Of a stretch of DNA of 64,000 nt, positions 45,493 through 54,851 are shown piece by piece (position 1 is the first letter of the stretch; each line of letters opens with the position of its first letter). Under the pieces are notes generated by a model. The model worked only from the letters and a program-made list of their open reading frames with translations, did not search any database and was not told the origin of the DNA. Where the stretch lies: positions 62,001 through 126,000 of the forward strand of contig NZ_BAABIA010000011.1 of the NCBI RefSeq assembly GCF_039542385.1, read 5' to 3'. This DNA comes from Prosthecobacter algae. Lineage in GTDB: Bacteria; Verrucomicrobiota; Verrucomicrobiia; Verrucomicrobiales; Verrucomicrobiaceae. The translations under genes and the position numbers were made by a program.

Positions 45493-45647
45493 GTCCGAAC
45501 TGCGCGTCGTCAGGTCCCCTGCCCCGCCCCTTTTCCGCCTCCGCCCAACTCCCAAACTCCCCGGCCGCCCGCCGCAGGGCACGTCGCCTGATGATCCCGG
45601 TATCAACCTCGGTCTCGCTGGTGGCGGATTGAAGCCGCTCCCCGTCC

Positions 45648-48600
45648 ATGAACCTCTCCCGATTCTTCATTACCCGGCCCATCTTTGCCGGCGTGCTCTC
45701 GCTGCTTATCTTCATCCTGGGGGCCATCTCGCTCTTCCAGCTCCCCATCACGGAATATCCCGAGGTGGCACCACCCACGGTCATCGTGACCGCCAATTAC
45801 CCTGGAGCGAACCCGAAGACCATCGCTGAGACGGTGGCCTCTCCGCTGGAGCAGACAATCAACGGCATCGAGAACATGCTCTACATGGCCTCGCAGAGCA
45901 CCTCGAACGGGGTGATGACGCTGACGGTGACCTTCAAGCTGGGCACGAATATTGACATGGCCCAGGTGCAGGTGCAAAACCGCGTCTCCCAGGTGCTGCC
46001 CAAGCTGCCTGAGGAAGTGCGCCGTTTTGGTGTGTCCACGGTGAAGTCTTCGCCGGACATGACCCTCGTTGTTCACCTCCTTTCACCAAAGAACCGGTAC
46101 GATGAAATCTACCTGCGCAACTACGCGACGCTGAATGTGAAGGACGAGCTAGCCCGTCTGCCCGGTGTGGGCCAGGTGAACATCTTCGGCGGTGGTGACT
46201 ATGCCATGCGCATCTGGATTGACCCGGACAAGGCTGCCTCCCGTGGCCTCACCTCCGGTGACATCGTCAATGCCATCCGCGAACAGAACATCCAGGTCGC
46301 CGCAGGAACCATCGGCCAGCAGCCGATGAAAGGCACGGCCCCTTTTGAACTCACCGTCAATGCCCGTGGCCGTCTGGTCACCGAGGAGGAGTTTGACAAC
46401 ATCATCGTTAAGACGGGTCCGAATGGCGAAAAGATGCGCCTGAAGGACGTAGCCCGCACCGAACTCGGTGCTGGGGACTACTCCATGCGCAGCCTGCTGA
46501 ACAATCAGAAAGCCGTCGGCATGGGCGTCTTCCAGCTTCCAGGTTCTAATGCGCTGGCCATCTCTGAGAACGTCCGCACGCTCATGGACAATCTCAAGAA
46601 ACGCTTCCCGGAAGACCTGGATTACGCCATCGCCTATGACCCGACCATCTTCGTGCGCAAGTCCATTGATGCCGTCATCCACACCCTCATCGAGGCTGTG
46701 CTGCTGGTGGTGCTGGTGGTGGTGATCTTCCTTCAGACCTGGCGCGCATCCATCATTCCGCTGGTCGCGGTGCCAGTTTCCCTGGTGGGTACCTTCGCCG
46801 TCATGCACGCGCTGGGCTTCTCCATCAACAACCTCTCTTTGTTCGGCCTTGTCCTAGCCATCGGGATCGTGGTGGATGACGCCATCGTGGTCGTGGAAAA
46901 CGTGGAACGAAACATCCATGAAGGTTTGAATCCGCTGGAGGCCACCAAGAAGGCCATGACGGAGGTGACGGGACCCATCATCGCCACCGCCCTGGTGCTC
47001 TGTGCGGTTTTCATTCCTACCGCCTTCATCAGCGGCCTCAGCGGCCAGTTCTACAAGCAGTTCGCTGTCACCATCGCCATCTCCACGGTGATCTCAGCGA
47101 TCAATTCGCTCACTCTCAGCCCGGCGCTTTCCGCCCTGCTGCTGCGCGACCACTCTTCCAAAAAGGATATCCTTACCCGAGTGATGGATGCCCTGCTGGG
47201 CTGGTTCTTCCGTCCCTTCAACCGCTTCTTTGAATGGTCGTCCAATGTCTATGTGGGCATTGTGAAGCGCATCATCCGTTTCAGCATCATCGCCCTCGTT
47301 TTTTACGGCGGCTTTGTCTGGCTGACGGTGAAGGTATTTGACAAGGTGCCCACTGGCTTTGTTCCCGCGCAGGACAAACAGTATCTCATCGGCTTTGCCC
47401 AGCTTCCAGATGCCTCCTCGCTGGACCGCACCGAAGATGTCATGCGCCGCATGACGGACATCGTGCTGAAGCAGCCGGGTGTGAAAGATGCCATCACCTT
47501 CCCAGGTCTGTCCATCCACGGCTTCAGTGCCAGCCCGGACAGCGGCATCGTGTTTGTGGCCCTGGATGATTTCGAAAATCGCACGACTCCAGAGCTCTCC
47601 GCCGAGTCTATCTCCAATGCCCTTAACGGCCAGTTCATGCAGATTCAGGATGCCATGGTTCTGGTACTGTCCCCGCCGCCCGTGAACGGCATCGGCACCA
47701 CCGGTGGTTTTAAAATGATGATTCAGGACCGTGGTGACCAGGGATATGATGCCTTGTACAAAGCCACCCAGGGCCTCATCGGCGCTGCCTATGGCACCGG
47801 CGGCAAACTGCAGCAGGTTTACTCCGGCTACAGTGTCAACGTTCCCCAGCTCGAAGCCGAAGTGGACCGTGAAAAAGCCAAGGTGCAGGGCGTGCCGCTG
47901 GCCAATCTTTTCGAGACACTGCAAGTGAACCTCGGCAGCCTCTATGTGAATGACATGAACCGCTTTGGCCGAACCTATCAGGTCATGGCCCAGGCGGAAG
48001 CCAAGTTCCGTGACGACGCCAGCGACATCACCCGGCTGAAGACCCGCAACGCCGCTGGTGAAATGGTGCCCATCGGTTCCCTCGTCACCGTGAAGGAAGG
48101 CAATGGCCCGAGCCGCGTGTCTCATTACAACGGCTACCTGGCCGCCGATCTCAACGGCTCGGCAGGCATCAACCCGGAAACCCAAAGCGCGCTCAGCTCC
48201 GGTCAGGGCGAAGATGTCATCACCCAGTTGGCCAAGGATCTGCCACCGGGCTTCGAGTTCCAGTGGACGGACCTAGTTTATCAAAAGATCATTGCCGGCA
48301 ACAGTGCGGTTTACATCTATCCGCTCTGCATCCTGCTGGTGTTCATGGTATTGGCCGCCCAGTATGAAAGCACCCGTCTGCCGCTGGCGATTATCCTCAT
48401 TGTGCCGGTCTGCCTTTTGTTCGCCCTGGCAGGGGTGGCTTTGCTGGGAGGCAACCACAGCATGCTGGAGCAGATCATGGCGGAAGGGTTCCACTCCGGC
48501 CTGAAGATCAATGGTGACAACAACATCTTCACCCAGATCGGCTTCATCGTTCTCATTGGCCTGGCCTGCAAGAACGCTATTCTGATCGTGGAATTTGCCA

Positions 48601-48914
48601 AGGAGAAAAACGACCATGGGTTGAGCCCGCTGGAAGCCGCGCTGGAGGCCTGCCGCCTACGCCTGCGCCCCATCCTGATGACCTCCATCGCCTTCATCGC
48701 CGGGGTGTATCCGCTGGTGGTTTCCACCGGTGCCGGCGCCGAAATGCGCCGCGCCATGGGCACGGCGGTGTTTGCCGGAATGATTGGTGTGACGTTCCTT
48801 GGCCTTTTCCTCACTCCGGTGTTTTATGTGCTGGTGATGAAGATTGGCCGCAAAAAGAAGACTGGCGAAACTCCCCTGCCCGCCTCCGCTGCCCAGGCGG
48901 GCGCTGAACACTGA
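45648..48914 (+). CDS. RND multidrug efflux pump (HAE1 family)
   Basis: 1088 residues, the usual length, with twelve membrane helices and two large periplasmic loops. HAE1 marks include SRFFITRPIFAGVLSLL at the N-terminus, NYPGANPKTIAETVASPLEQ, the TM4 proton-relay region AIGIVVDDAIVVVENVER with two Asp, and the C-terminal LIGLACKNAILIVEFAKE. It uses the proton gradient to expel hydrophobic compounds. It lies between the adaptor and the outer-membrane channel genes. Confidence 0.95.
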   Translation: MNLSRFFITRPIFAGVLSLLIFILGAISLFQLPITEYPEVAPPTVIVTANYPGANPKTIAETVASPLEQTINGIENMLYMASQSTSNGVMTLTVTFKLGTNIDMAQVQVQNRVSQVLPKLPEEVRRFGVSTVKSSPDMTLVVHLLSPKNRYDEIYLRNYATLNVKDELARLPGVGQVNIFGGGDYAMRIWIDPDKAASRGLTSGDIVNAIREQNIQVAAGTIGQQPMKGTAPFELTVNARGRLVTEEEFDNIIVKTGPNGEKMRLKDVARTELGAGDYSMRSLLNNQKAVGMGVFQLPGSNALAISENVRTLMDNLKKRFPEDLDYAIAYDPTIFVRKSIDAVIHTLIEAVLLVVLVVVIFLQTWRASIIPLVAVPVSLVGTFAVMHALGFSINNLSLFGLVLAIGIVVDDAIVVVENVERNIHEGLNPLEATKKAMTEVTGPIIATALVLCAVFIPTAFISGLSGQFYKQFAVTIAISTVISAINSLTLSPALSALLLRDHSSKKDILTRVMDALLGWFFRPFNRFFEWSSNVYVGIVKRIIRFSIIALVFYGGFVWLTVKVFDKVPTGFVPAQDKQYLIGFAQLPDASSLDRTEDVMRRMTDIVLKQPGVKDAITFPGLSIHGFSASPDSGIVFVALDDFENRTTPELSAESISNALNGQFMQIQDAMVLVLSPPPVNGIGTTGGFKMMIQDRGDQGYDALYKATQGLIGAAYGTGGKLQQVYSGYSVNVPQLEAEVDREKAKVQGVPLANLFETLQVNLGSLYVNDMNRFGRTYQVMAQAEAKFRDDASDITRLKTRNAAGEMVPIGSLVTVKEGNGPSRVSHYNGYLAADLNGSAGINPETQSALSSGQGEDVITQLAKDLPPGFEFQWTDLVYQKIIAGNSAVYIYPLCILLVFMVLAAQYESTRLPLAIILIVPVCLLFALAGVALLGGNHSMLEQIMAEGFHSGLKINGDNNIFTQIGFIVLIGLACKNAILIVEFAKEKNDHGLSPLEAALEACRLRLRPILMTSIAFIAGVYPLVVSTGAGAEMRRAMGTAVFAGMIGVTFLGLFLTPVFYVLVMKIGRKKKTGETPLPASAAQAGAEH

Positions 48915-48946
48915 GCCTGCAACCTCCATCCATTCTCCCGAATCCC

Positions 48947-50482
48947 ATGCGTTTCCTCGTTCCCCTTCTTCTCAGCACCGGTGCCCTTGTGGCCCAGGTG
49001 GGGCCTAACTATGAGCGTCCAGCCACCGAGACCCCGGCCCGGTTCAAAGGTGTGGCGTGGCGTGAAGCCCGCCCTTCCTCCCACCAGCCCAAGGGCGAAT
49101 GGTGGAAGGTTTTTCGCGACCCCAAGCTGAACGGCCTCATGACACAGGCCACGGAAAACAACCAAAACCTCAAGGCCGGCATCGCCCGCTTTGACCAGGC
49201 CCGTGCGACCGCCCGTATGGCCCGTGCCGACTTGTTTCCAGTGGCCAGCATCCCCCTCAGCGCCGACCGCCAGCGTACCTCCGAAAACGCCATCAGCCCC
49301 ATTCCACTGAATGGTCTTTTTTACGAGGGACCAGCCTACAATGCCGCTACGGACCTGACCTGGGAGCTGGATCTGTTTGGCAAGATCCGCCGAGGGGCCG
49401 AAGCGGGCCGTGCGGATGCCGAGGCTGCGGCGGATGCCGTACAGAACCTTTTGTTAGGTATTCAGGCCGATGTGGCCACCAACTACTTCAAGCTGCGCTC
49501 GTTGGACCAGGAAATCCGGCTGGTGCGCGAGGCGGTGGGGCTGCGGGGGGAGGCCTTTAAAATTGCCAAGGCCCGTGTGCAGGCCGGGGCGGGCAGCGAG
49601 CTGGAGCAGGCACAGTCGGAGACGGAAGTTGCGAGTGCCGAGGCCGAGATCGCCTCCCTCCAGGCTCAGCGCGACCAGTTGGAAAACGCGATTGCCATCC
49701 TCCTCGGAGCGAATGCCGCGAGCTTCAGCATTCCTGCCAGCAGCTCTGGTCTGTATTCGCCACCAGCAATTCCTGTGGGCGCTCCTAGCGACCTGCTGGA
49801 GCGCCGCCCGGATGTGTCGCAGGCAGAGAGAGCCTTGGCCGCTGCAACGGCCCGCATTGGAGTGGCCAGGGCGCAGTTCTTCCCAAGCATCAAGCTCATT
49901 GGCCGGGCCGGTTTCCAGAGCACAGACATTGATCTTCTGATGCAGCCGGAGTCGCTGATCTGGAGCTATGGGCCAAGTATCAACCTACCGCTGTTTTCCG
50001 GTGGCAGGAACCGCTTTAACCTGACGAAGTCCAAGGCGGCCCATGATGAAGCCCTGGCTGGTTATCGCCAAGCCTTCCTCACGGCTGTGGCCGATGTGGA
50101 AAGCAGTTTGTCCTCCATCCGTAACCTAGCCAATTCCGCTGAGGCCCAGCAGCGTGCCCGCAACAGTGCCGAACGTGCCGCCAGTCTGGCCCGCACCCGC
50201 TATGAATCCGGCACGAGCCCCTACCTGGACGTGATTGAAGCGAACCGCACGACCCTGGCAACCCAGCGCGCCACCGTGCAACTGGCGAGCCAGCGACTGA
50301 TCGCCAGTGTCTCGCTGATCAAAGCCCTGGGCGGTGGCTGGGATGCCGCACAAACGGTGACGCTGCCTGCGGTCACGGCGGATCCCGCCGCACGCAATGT
50401 GCCGACCACCAGCGAGGGCGGCTTCATGAGCAAGGTCAAAGGCATCTTCAAGAAGAAGGAACCCGCCCCTGTCATGCCGTAA
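48947..50482 (+). CDS. Outer-membrane efflux channel (NodT/OprM-type)
   Basis: 511 residues. VGPNYERPATETPARF at 18 onward is the typical OprM/NodT mature start, and the two TolC-like repeats are seen (LTWELDLFGKIRRGAEAGRADAEAAA; FFPSIKLIGRAGF; GTSPYLDVIEANRTTLATQRA). Most relatives carry a lipobox Cys just before VGPxYxRP; here it is missing (TGALVAQVGPNY), so the protein would not be acylated. It is the third gene of the efflux operon, 33 bp after the pump gene. Confidence 0.92.
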   Translation: MRFLVPLLLSTGALVAQVGPNYERPATETPARFKGVAWREARPSSHQPKGEWWKVFRDPKLNGLMTQATENNQNLKAGIARFDQARATARMARADLFPVASIPLSADRQRTSENAISPIPLNGLFYEGPAYNAATDLTWELDLFGKIRRGAEAGRADAEAAADAVQNLLLGIQADVATNYFKLRSLDQEIRLVREAVGLRGEAFKIAKARVQAGAGSELEQAQSETEVASAEAEIASLQAQRDQLENAIAILLGANAASFSIPASSSGLYSPPAIPVGAPSDLLERRPDVSQAERALAAATARIGVARAQFFPSIKLIGRAGFQSTDIDLLMQPESLIWSYGPSINLPLFSGGRNRFNLTKSKAAHDEALAGYRQAFLTAVADVESSLSSIRNLANSAEAQQRARNSAERAASLARTRYESGTSPYLDVIEANRTTLATQRATVQLASQRLIASVSLIKALGGGWDAAQTVTLPAVTADPAARNVPTTSEGGFMSKVKGIFKKKEPAPVMP

Positions 50483-50512
50483 CCGGCCAGGCAGGCTCTA
50501 ATCTCCTGTCTT

Positions 50513-50575
50513 CACGCAAAGACAAGTCTCCCCAAAATTCCCCGCCTCCAAAGCGGGGGATTTTTTGCGTCTGCG
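50513..50575 (+). terminator. Terminator after the efflux operon, in a CACGCAAAGAC repeat
   Basis: CCCCGC (50540-50545) pairs with GCGGGG (50553-50558), followed by GATTTTTT. It lies within a degenerate repeat whose ends, CACGCAAAGAC and TTGCGTCTGCG, match the repeat at 32171. Confidence 0.7.
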
Positions 50576-50614
50576 CCTGCCACAGGCTAACAAACTTTGC
50601 TTTAATTCACGCAG

Positions 50615-50699
50615 GCTCTGCTGGTGTGTAGCCTTTAGGCGATACTGAGAAGGATCGAGGCGAACCAAGGATCGCCTAAAGGCTACACACCAGCAGAGC
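50615..50699. repeat. Long perfect hairpin, 29-bp arms
   Basis: Arms 50615-50643 and 50671-50699 are perfectly complementary (each begins or ends with GCTCTGCTGGTGTGTAGCC or its complement). Loop of 27 nt. It lies in the gap between the efflux operon and the ThuA-like gene. It could be an interspersed repeat of REP or MITE type or a leftover of an insertion; no gene is associated. Confidence 0.8.
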
Positions 50700-50874
50700 A
50701 TTCGAAGCCTTTTCCCCCATCGAGAACATCCTGTGGAAGCTGCGATCTTGTTAATCCTGTCAAAAGTCTCGCCTTACGCCTCGGCCTCGTTCGCATGACA
50801 GTCCCGTCCTCTGACATTGTTCCCTCATTACTGGGCATCGGAGGTTAAAAAATTCACCGTTACACACCCCTAAC

Positions 50875-50909
50875 AAAAAACGCGCCAACGCACAGGGCGC
50901 TGACGCGTT
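50875..50909 (-). terminator. Terminator of the ThuA-like gene
   Basis: On the minus strand AACGCGTCAGCGC (50909-50897) pairs, with two mismatches, with GCGTTGGCGCGTT (50891-50879), followed by TTTT. It is 20 bp after the stop codon. Confidence 0.6.
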
Positions 50910-50928
50910 TAAAATCCGCTGATCGGTT

Positions 50929-51795
50929 TTACTTCGTGTAACCTGCCGCAGGGCTGCCGTCTTCGGACAGTTTGCCGGTGGTCCAGAGAAGGGCGCGGGT
51001 GATCAGGTTGAGGTAACGGGCATCCGCAACGGTGTCGTTGTTATGGCCGATGGTGGTGCTGAAGACGCGGGTCTTCTTCGGGCCGAACTCATTGGTCCAC
51101 GCGACAACGGCGTTGGCTTCGGTGGCCTTGGCATTCGGATCAGCCTTCTCACCTTTTTTCACGCGGGGCATCTGCATCTGGCGACCGCTGGCCAGGGGCT
51201 TGGCACCCAGCATCTGGATGTTGTTGTACAGCTCCTCATTGATCGTGGTCCAGTTTTCCAGACCTTTGGTGATGGGGTGGCCAGCGTCGGTGAAGCTGAT
51301 GTCAATGGGCGACTGCGGGCCGTGGCCAGTGGACTGGAGGCCGATGAACTCATACCAGCCAGCATTGTCGCCGCCTACTTTCACAGGTTCCTTGAAATTG
51401 CCCCAGCGATAGCTGTGCATGGCGCAGTGAAGGTTGATGGCCGGAACGCCTGCCTTGTGAGCATCGAGGATATTGGCCACATAGGCAGGATCTGTGACAT
51501 CGGCGGAGCATTCATCATGGATGATGACGTCGAAATCCTTGGCCCAGTCTTTGGCTTTATAGATTTCAAAGGTGGCCTTGGTGGTCTTGTCCGGATTGAA
51601 GGCCACATCCACCACGGCATTGAGGCGGGATTCGATGCCCTCCTTCAGAATGGACTGCTGCTTTTCGTAATCGTGGCAGCAGCCGCCTGCGACGATGAGG
51701 ACGCGCAACGGCTTGGCCGCCGTCTCCGCAGCCTGGGCTAAGTAGAGGCCCGTGGCGAGCACAAGCGTGAGGATGGGGGCGATGAGTTTCTTCAT
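50929..51795 (-). CDS. Secreted ThuA-like domain protein
   Basis: 288 residues from ATG at 51795 with a signal peptide (MKKLIAPILTLVLATGLYLAQA); the longer frame (to 51978) runs into the upstream region and lacks a signal. The mature part is the ThuA fold, like a class I glutamine amidotransferase: RVLIVAGGCCHDYEKQQSIL, DVIIHDECSADV, GVPAINLHCAMHSYRW, PITKGLENWTTINEELYNN and VVAWTNEFGPKKTRVFSTTIGHN. ThuA proteins are linked to sugar (trehalose) metabolism; in Planctomycetes and Verrucomicrobia exported forms are very common and their substrates are unknown. Confidence 0.85.
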   Translation of the reverse strand: MKKLIAPILTLVLATGLYLAQAAETAAKPLRVLIVAGGCCHDYEKQQSILKEGIESRLNAVVDVAFNPDKTTKATFEIYKAKDWAKDFDVIIHDECSADVTDPAYVANILDAHKAGVPAINLHCAMHSYRWGNFKEPVKVGGDNAGWYEFIGLQSTGHGPQSPIDISFTDAGHPITKGLENWTTINEELYNNIQMLGAKPLASGRQMQMPRVKKGEKADPNAKATEANAVVAWTNEFGPKKTRVFSTTIGHNNDTVADARYLNLITRALLWTTGKLSEDGSPAAGYTK

Positions 51796-51928
51796 GGAAG
51801 GTTGGTGTAGCCAGAGTGCAACGTGGAGTCGAGCGCAAACTTGCGGGCGGCTTGTGCAATGGACGTAGAACAACCTGGCCAGGGTGCATCCCGGTTCCTT
51901 GTCAAGCATCTGCCCAGGCTGTGCCTGT

Positions 51929-52738
51929 TTACTTGAACTCGGGGTAAAAAGGATTGTGCTGCTTTTCCTCACCCACACTGGTCATGGGGCCGTGTCCGGG
52001 GCAGACGACGGTGTCATCGGCGAGCGTGAAGATCTGGCTGCGGTTGGTCGCTAGGGCGTCTGCATAAGACACCTGGCCACCGCCCATTGAACTGGCAAAC
52101 AAGGCATCGCCCACGATGGCGACGGGGCTGGCCAGGCCTTCGATCACATAGGTGGTGCCGCCTTTGGAATGCCCACAGGTGGTACGGGAGGAGATGCGTA
52201 GGCTGCCGAGCTGCCACTGGCTGCCGGGCGTGAAGGATTGAGCTTCGGGATGGGGTTCCAGCTCGCTGATGAGGATGCTGGGGGCGTGCAGCGTCGCGAT
52301 ATCGGCCACATGATCCGGATGGGTGTGGGTGAGGAACAGATAACGGAGCGTGAGGCCAAGCTCACGGATTTTATCCACCATCGGCTGGGCTGTGGCACCA
52401 GTGTCAAAAGCGGCGGCTTCCTTGCTGGCCGGATCCCACACCAGGTAGGCATTGACCGTCATGTCATGGAAGGTGGTGTTGAACTGGGCGAGGCCCTCCA
52501 CCTCCACGGGTTCCGGATGCCAGGCATGGTCGGACATTTCAGCAAGAGCCGGACCGTGCAGGCCCAGGGCAGCCGCGAGTTTCAGGAGATTGGCAGCATC
52601 CGTGGCCCCGGCCTTGGTGGCCTCAATGGCGGCGGCGGTGATGCCGATTTTGTACGCCAGGGCATCGGTGGTGTAGCCAAGCCCTCGCTGGGCCTTGTTG
52701 AGCACATCATTAAAAAGGTCTTCGAGAGGAATATTCAT
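51929..52738 (-). CDS. Metallo-beta-lactamase-fold hydrolase with N-terminal HTH-like domain
   Basis: 269 residues from ATG at 52738 (other ATGs at 52765 and 52777 are possible). The first 70 residues look like a lambda-repressor-type HTH (ALAYKIGITAAAIEATKAG, NLLKLAAALGLHGPALAEM). The rest is a glyoxalase II-like MBL domain with THTHPDHV, a TTCGHSKGGTTY strand, GDALFA and PGHGP. It may hydrolyse a thioester, lactone or similar ester. It is the last but one gene of the minus-strand cytochrome block. Confidence 0.8.
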   Translation of the reverse strand: MNIPLEDLFNDVLNKAQRGLGYTTDALAYKIGITAAAIEATKAGATDAANLLKLAAALGLHGPALAEMSDHAWHPEPVEVEGLAQFNTTFHDMTVNAYLVWDPASKEAAAFDTGATAQPMVDKIRELGLTLRYLFLTHTHPDHVADIATLHAPSILISELEPHPEAQSFTPGSQWQLGSLRISSRTTCGHSKGGTTYVIEGLASPVAIVGDALFASSMGGGQVSYADALATNRSQIFTLADDTVVCPGHGPMTSVGEEKQHNPFYPEFK

Positions 52739-52822
52739 GGGAAGAATTTGGCTAAAGGAAGGCATGGCCTTGCGCATGATAATGCCGCTTGTCGGCAGCT
52801 TTCAGGACGAAGGTGGCTGAGT

Positions 52823-54829
52823 TCAGGCTCCGACGGTTTTGCTGGCAGAAGGCTTCTTGCTTTCCATGAAGGCTAGGCCCAATCCATAGGCCAGCAGCAA
52901 AAGCTGGCTGCCCCAGAAGGCGTAGATCTTGGGCCAGGTGCCGTCTGTGAAACCGTAGGCATGAAGGCCGACGCCGAGCTGATTCACACCAAACCAAGAA
53001 AAGATGACGATGCAGCCGAGGATGAGATTGCAGCAGTGCAGGCCGATCTCGCGGATGTAGCCGCCCAAGCGGGCGTGCAGGATAACAAGACACATGAGAA
53101 CGATCATGAGAGCACCGTTTTCCTTCGGATCCCAGCCCCAGAAGCGGCCCCAGCTATAGTTGGCCCAGATGCCGCCGAGGACGGTGCCGACAAGCGAGAG
53201 CAGCAGGCCGAAGCAAACAAAACCGTAGGCCGTGCGGGTCATGAAACGGGCCTCGTCATCGCCCGTGCTCACCTGACGGAAGATCCGCTGAATGAAGTAT
53301 TTGCAAGAGATCAGCGTGGCGACCATGCAGGCGGCATAACCAAGATTGATGATGGGCACGTGGGTGGAGAGCCAGAAGTTGGTGATCAGCACGGCCTGGA
53401 GCTGCTGGAGGTTGTCGGTAGCATCGGCGGTATCAAACTGGATGGCCAGAAACATGCAGCCGCCGCCAGCGAGACCTGAGATCAGGAGGCCGAGACCACG
53501 TTTTGAAATCCATTCGGAGATCAGGCCGAACAACGCGCATGATGCACCAATGAAGAGGATGGTTTCATAGAGGGTGGCGATGGGGGGCCGCTGCATGATG
53601 ATGCAGCGCAGGATGACACCTGTGACCGTCATGAGGGTGGCAGCGCCGAGGAACAGCCAAGCAAAGCCGCGGGCGACCTTGTCCATTTTGGAACCGGGAG
53701 AAACCCAGGTGAACCCCACACCGATCAGGCCCACCAGGAAAAGCCACTGAGCATAGAAAAAATAGTCGGCCTTGATGGAATGAATCTCTAGCTTAACAAA
53801 CTGACCTTCGCCACGTGCCTGGGCTGCGGCTTGAACCTTGGTCACGAGAGTTTGTGCGGCCGCCTTGAACTTGGCGGCATCAGGCAGGGCCAGATAGAGG
53901 TCCTCATAAAGCCCGAGCCATTGAAGCTGCTCTTCGGAAGGATTGACACTGCCATTGACGGTGCCGAAGATCATTTCTCCAGGGCCATGCCAGATTTCGA
54001 CGGCCTTGTCGCTGTCTGGGAAGATGCGCAACTGGCCTTCAGGATTCCCGCTCATCATGGCTCCCAGGGCGCTCTGGGCAAAGTCGCGGAACCATGGGAC
54101 CTGCATCGGCGGGCCACCACTGGTGAGTGCCTTGGCTACGGCAGGCAGGCTCTTGGAAAGGCGCAAGGGCTGGGGTATGTCCGCTGGCAATTTGTCCGCA
54201 TTTTCCCCGACAGGTGAGCGGATGAAATCGAAGTGGCCCATGATCATGTCATAGTCCAAATACTTGGCAGCCAGCTCGACGATGATGCGCTGTTCCGGCG
54301 TCTGTTCCTTGGCCGGGATCTGCCGATACTCCGTCATCTTCTGCATCAGCAGTTCACGGGCGGGCTCGATTTCCTGGAAGGTGTATTGCGAGCGTTTGGC
54401 CCGGGTATCGAGTCCCAGTTCGGCAATGGCGGAGGAGTTGTCCACTTTGAACAGCGGCACGGTGCGGCCGATGTCTGGGCGGAACCAGCTCATGAGAAAC
54501 CACTGCACTGAGGTGAGCTTGATGGGCTTGCCACCTTCCTTGACGAGGGGTTTTTGGGTGGCCGGGTCCACAAGCGGCTTGCCATCGGCTTCACCGCTGT
54601 CGGTCAGCCAGATAGATTGCAGCGCGCGCATGCTCTGCAGGCGGACGTTGGCCATTTTAAGCAACGGCTTGATGCGCCCCCCTTCTTGAACGGGGAGGGA
54701 TTCAAAGAGCTTGGTGAGCTCAGGATCCATGAAGAGATCCAGCGACGGGAGTTCTTTGGCCGGGGCCACCGAGGCGATGACGAGCAGCGAGGACGCCATC
54801 ATCACGCGGAAAGAATGGAAAGTGGACAT
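52823..54829 (-). CDS. ccsA: Cytochrome c biogenesis protein CcsA (ResC) with long N-terminal extension
   Basis: 668 residues from ATG at 54829. A signal-like N-terminus is followed by about 340 soluble residues (ELPSLDLFMDPELTKLFESLPVQEGGRIKPL onward), then about eight membrane helices. The tryptophan-rich haem-handling motif is intact (WGRFWGWDPKE, near residue 565) with nearby His residues. CcsA with ResB forms the system II haem lyase that attaches haem to c-type cytochromes in the periplasm. The extension is absent from the usual ~320-residue proteins; such extended forms occur in this phylum. It is directly after the resB gene. Confidence 0.88.
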   Translation of the reverse strand: MSTFHSFRVMMASSLLVIASVAPAKELPSLDLFMDPELTKLFESLPVQEGGRIKPLLKMANVRLQSMRALQSIWLTDSGEADGKPLVDPATQKPLVKEGGKPIKLTSVQWFLMSWFRPDIGRTVPLFKVDNSSAIAELGLDTRAKRSQYTFQEIEPARELLMQKMTEYRQIPAKEQTPEQRIIVELAAKYLDYDMIMGHFDFIRSPVGENADKLPADIPQPLRLSKSLPAVAKALTSGGPPMQVPWFRDFAQSALGAMMSGNPEGQLRIFPDSDKAVEIWHGPGEMIFGTVNGSVNPSEEQLQWLGLYEDLYLALPDAAKFKAAAQTLVTKVQAAAQARGEGQFVKLEIHSIKADYFFYAQWLFLVGLIGVGFTWVSPGSKMDKVARGFAWLFLGAATLMTVTGVILRCIIMQRPPIATLYETILFIGASCALFGLISEWISKRGLGLLISGLAGGGCMFLAIQFDTADATDNLQQLQAVLITNFWLSTHVPIINLGYAACMVATLISCKYFIQRIFRQVSTGDDEARFMTRTAYGFVCFGLLLSLVGTVLGGIWANYSWGRFWGWDPKENGALMIVLMCLVILHARLGGYIREIGLHCCNLILGCIVIFSWFGVNQLGVGLHAYGFTDGTWPKIYAFWGSQLLLLAYGLGLAFMESKKPSASKTVGA

Positions 54830-54851
54830 ACAGTTCGAGGGGGGAAGAAAT

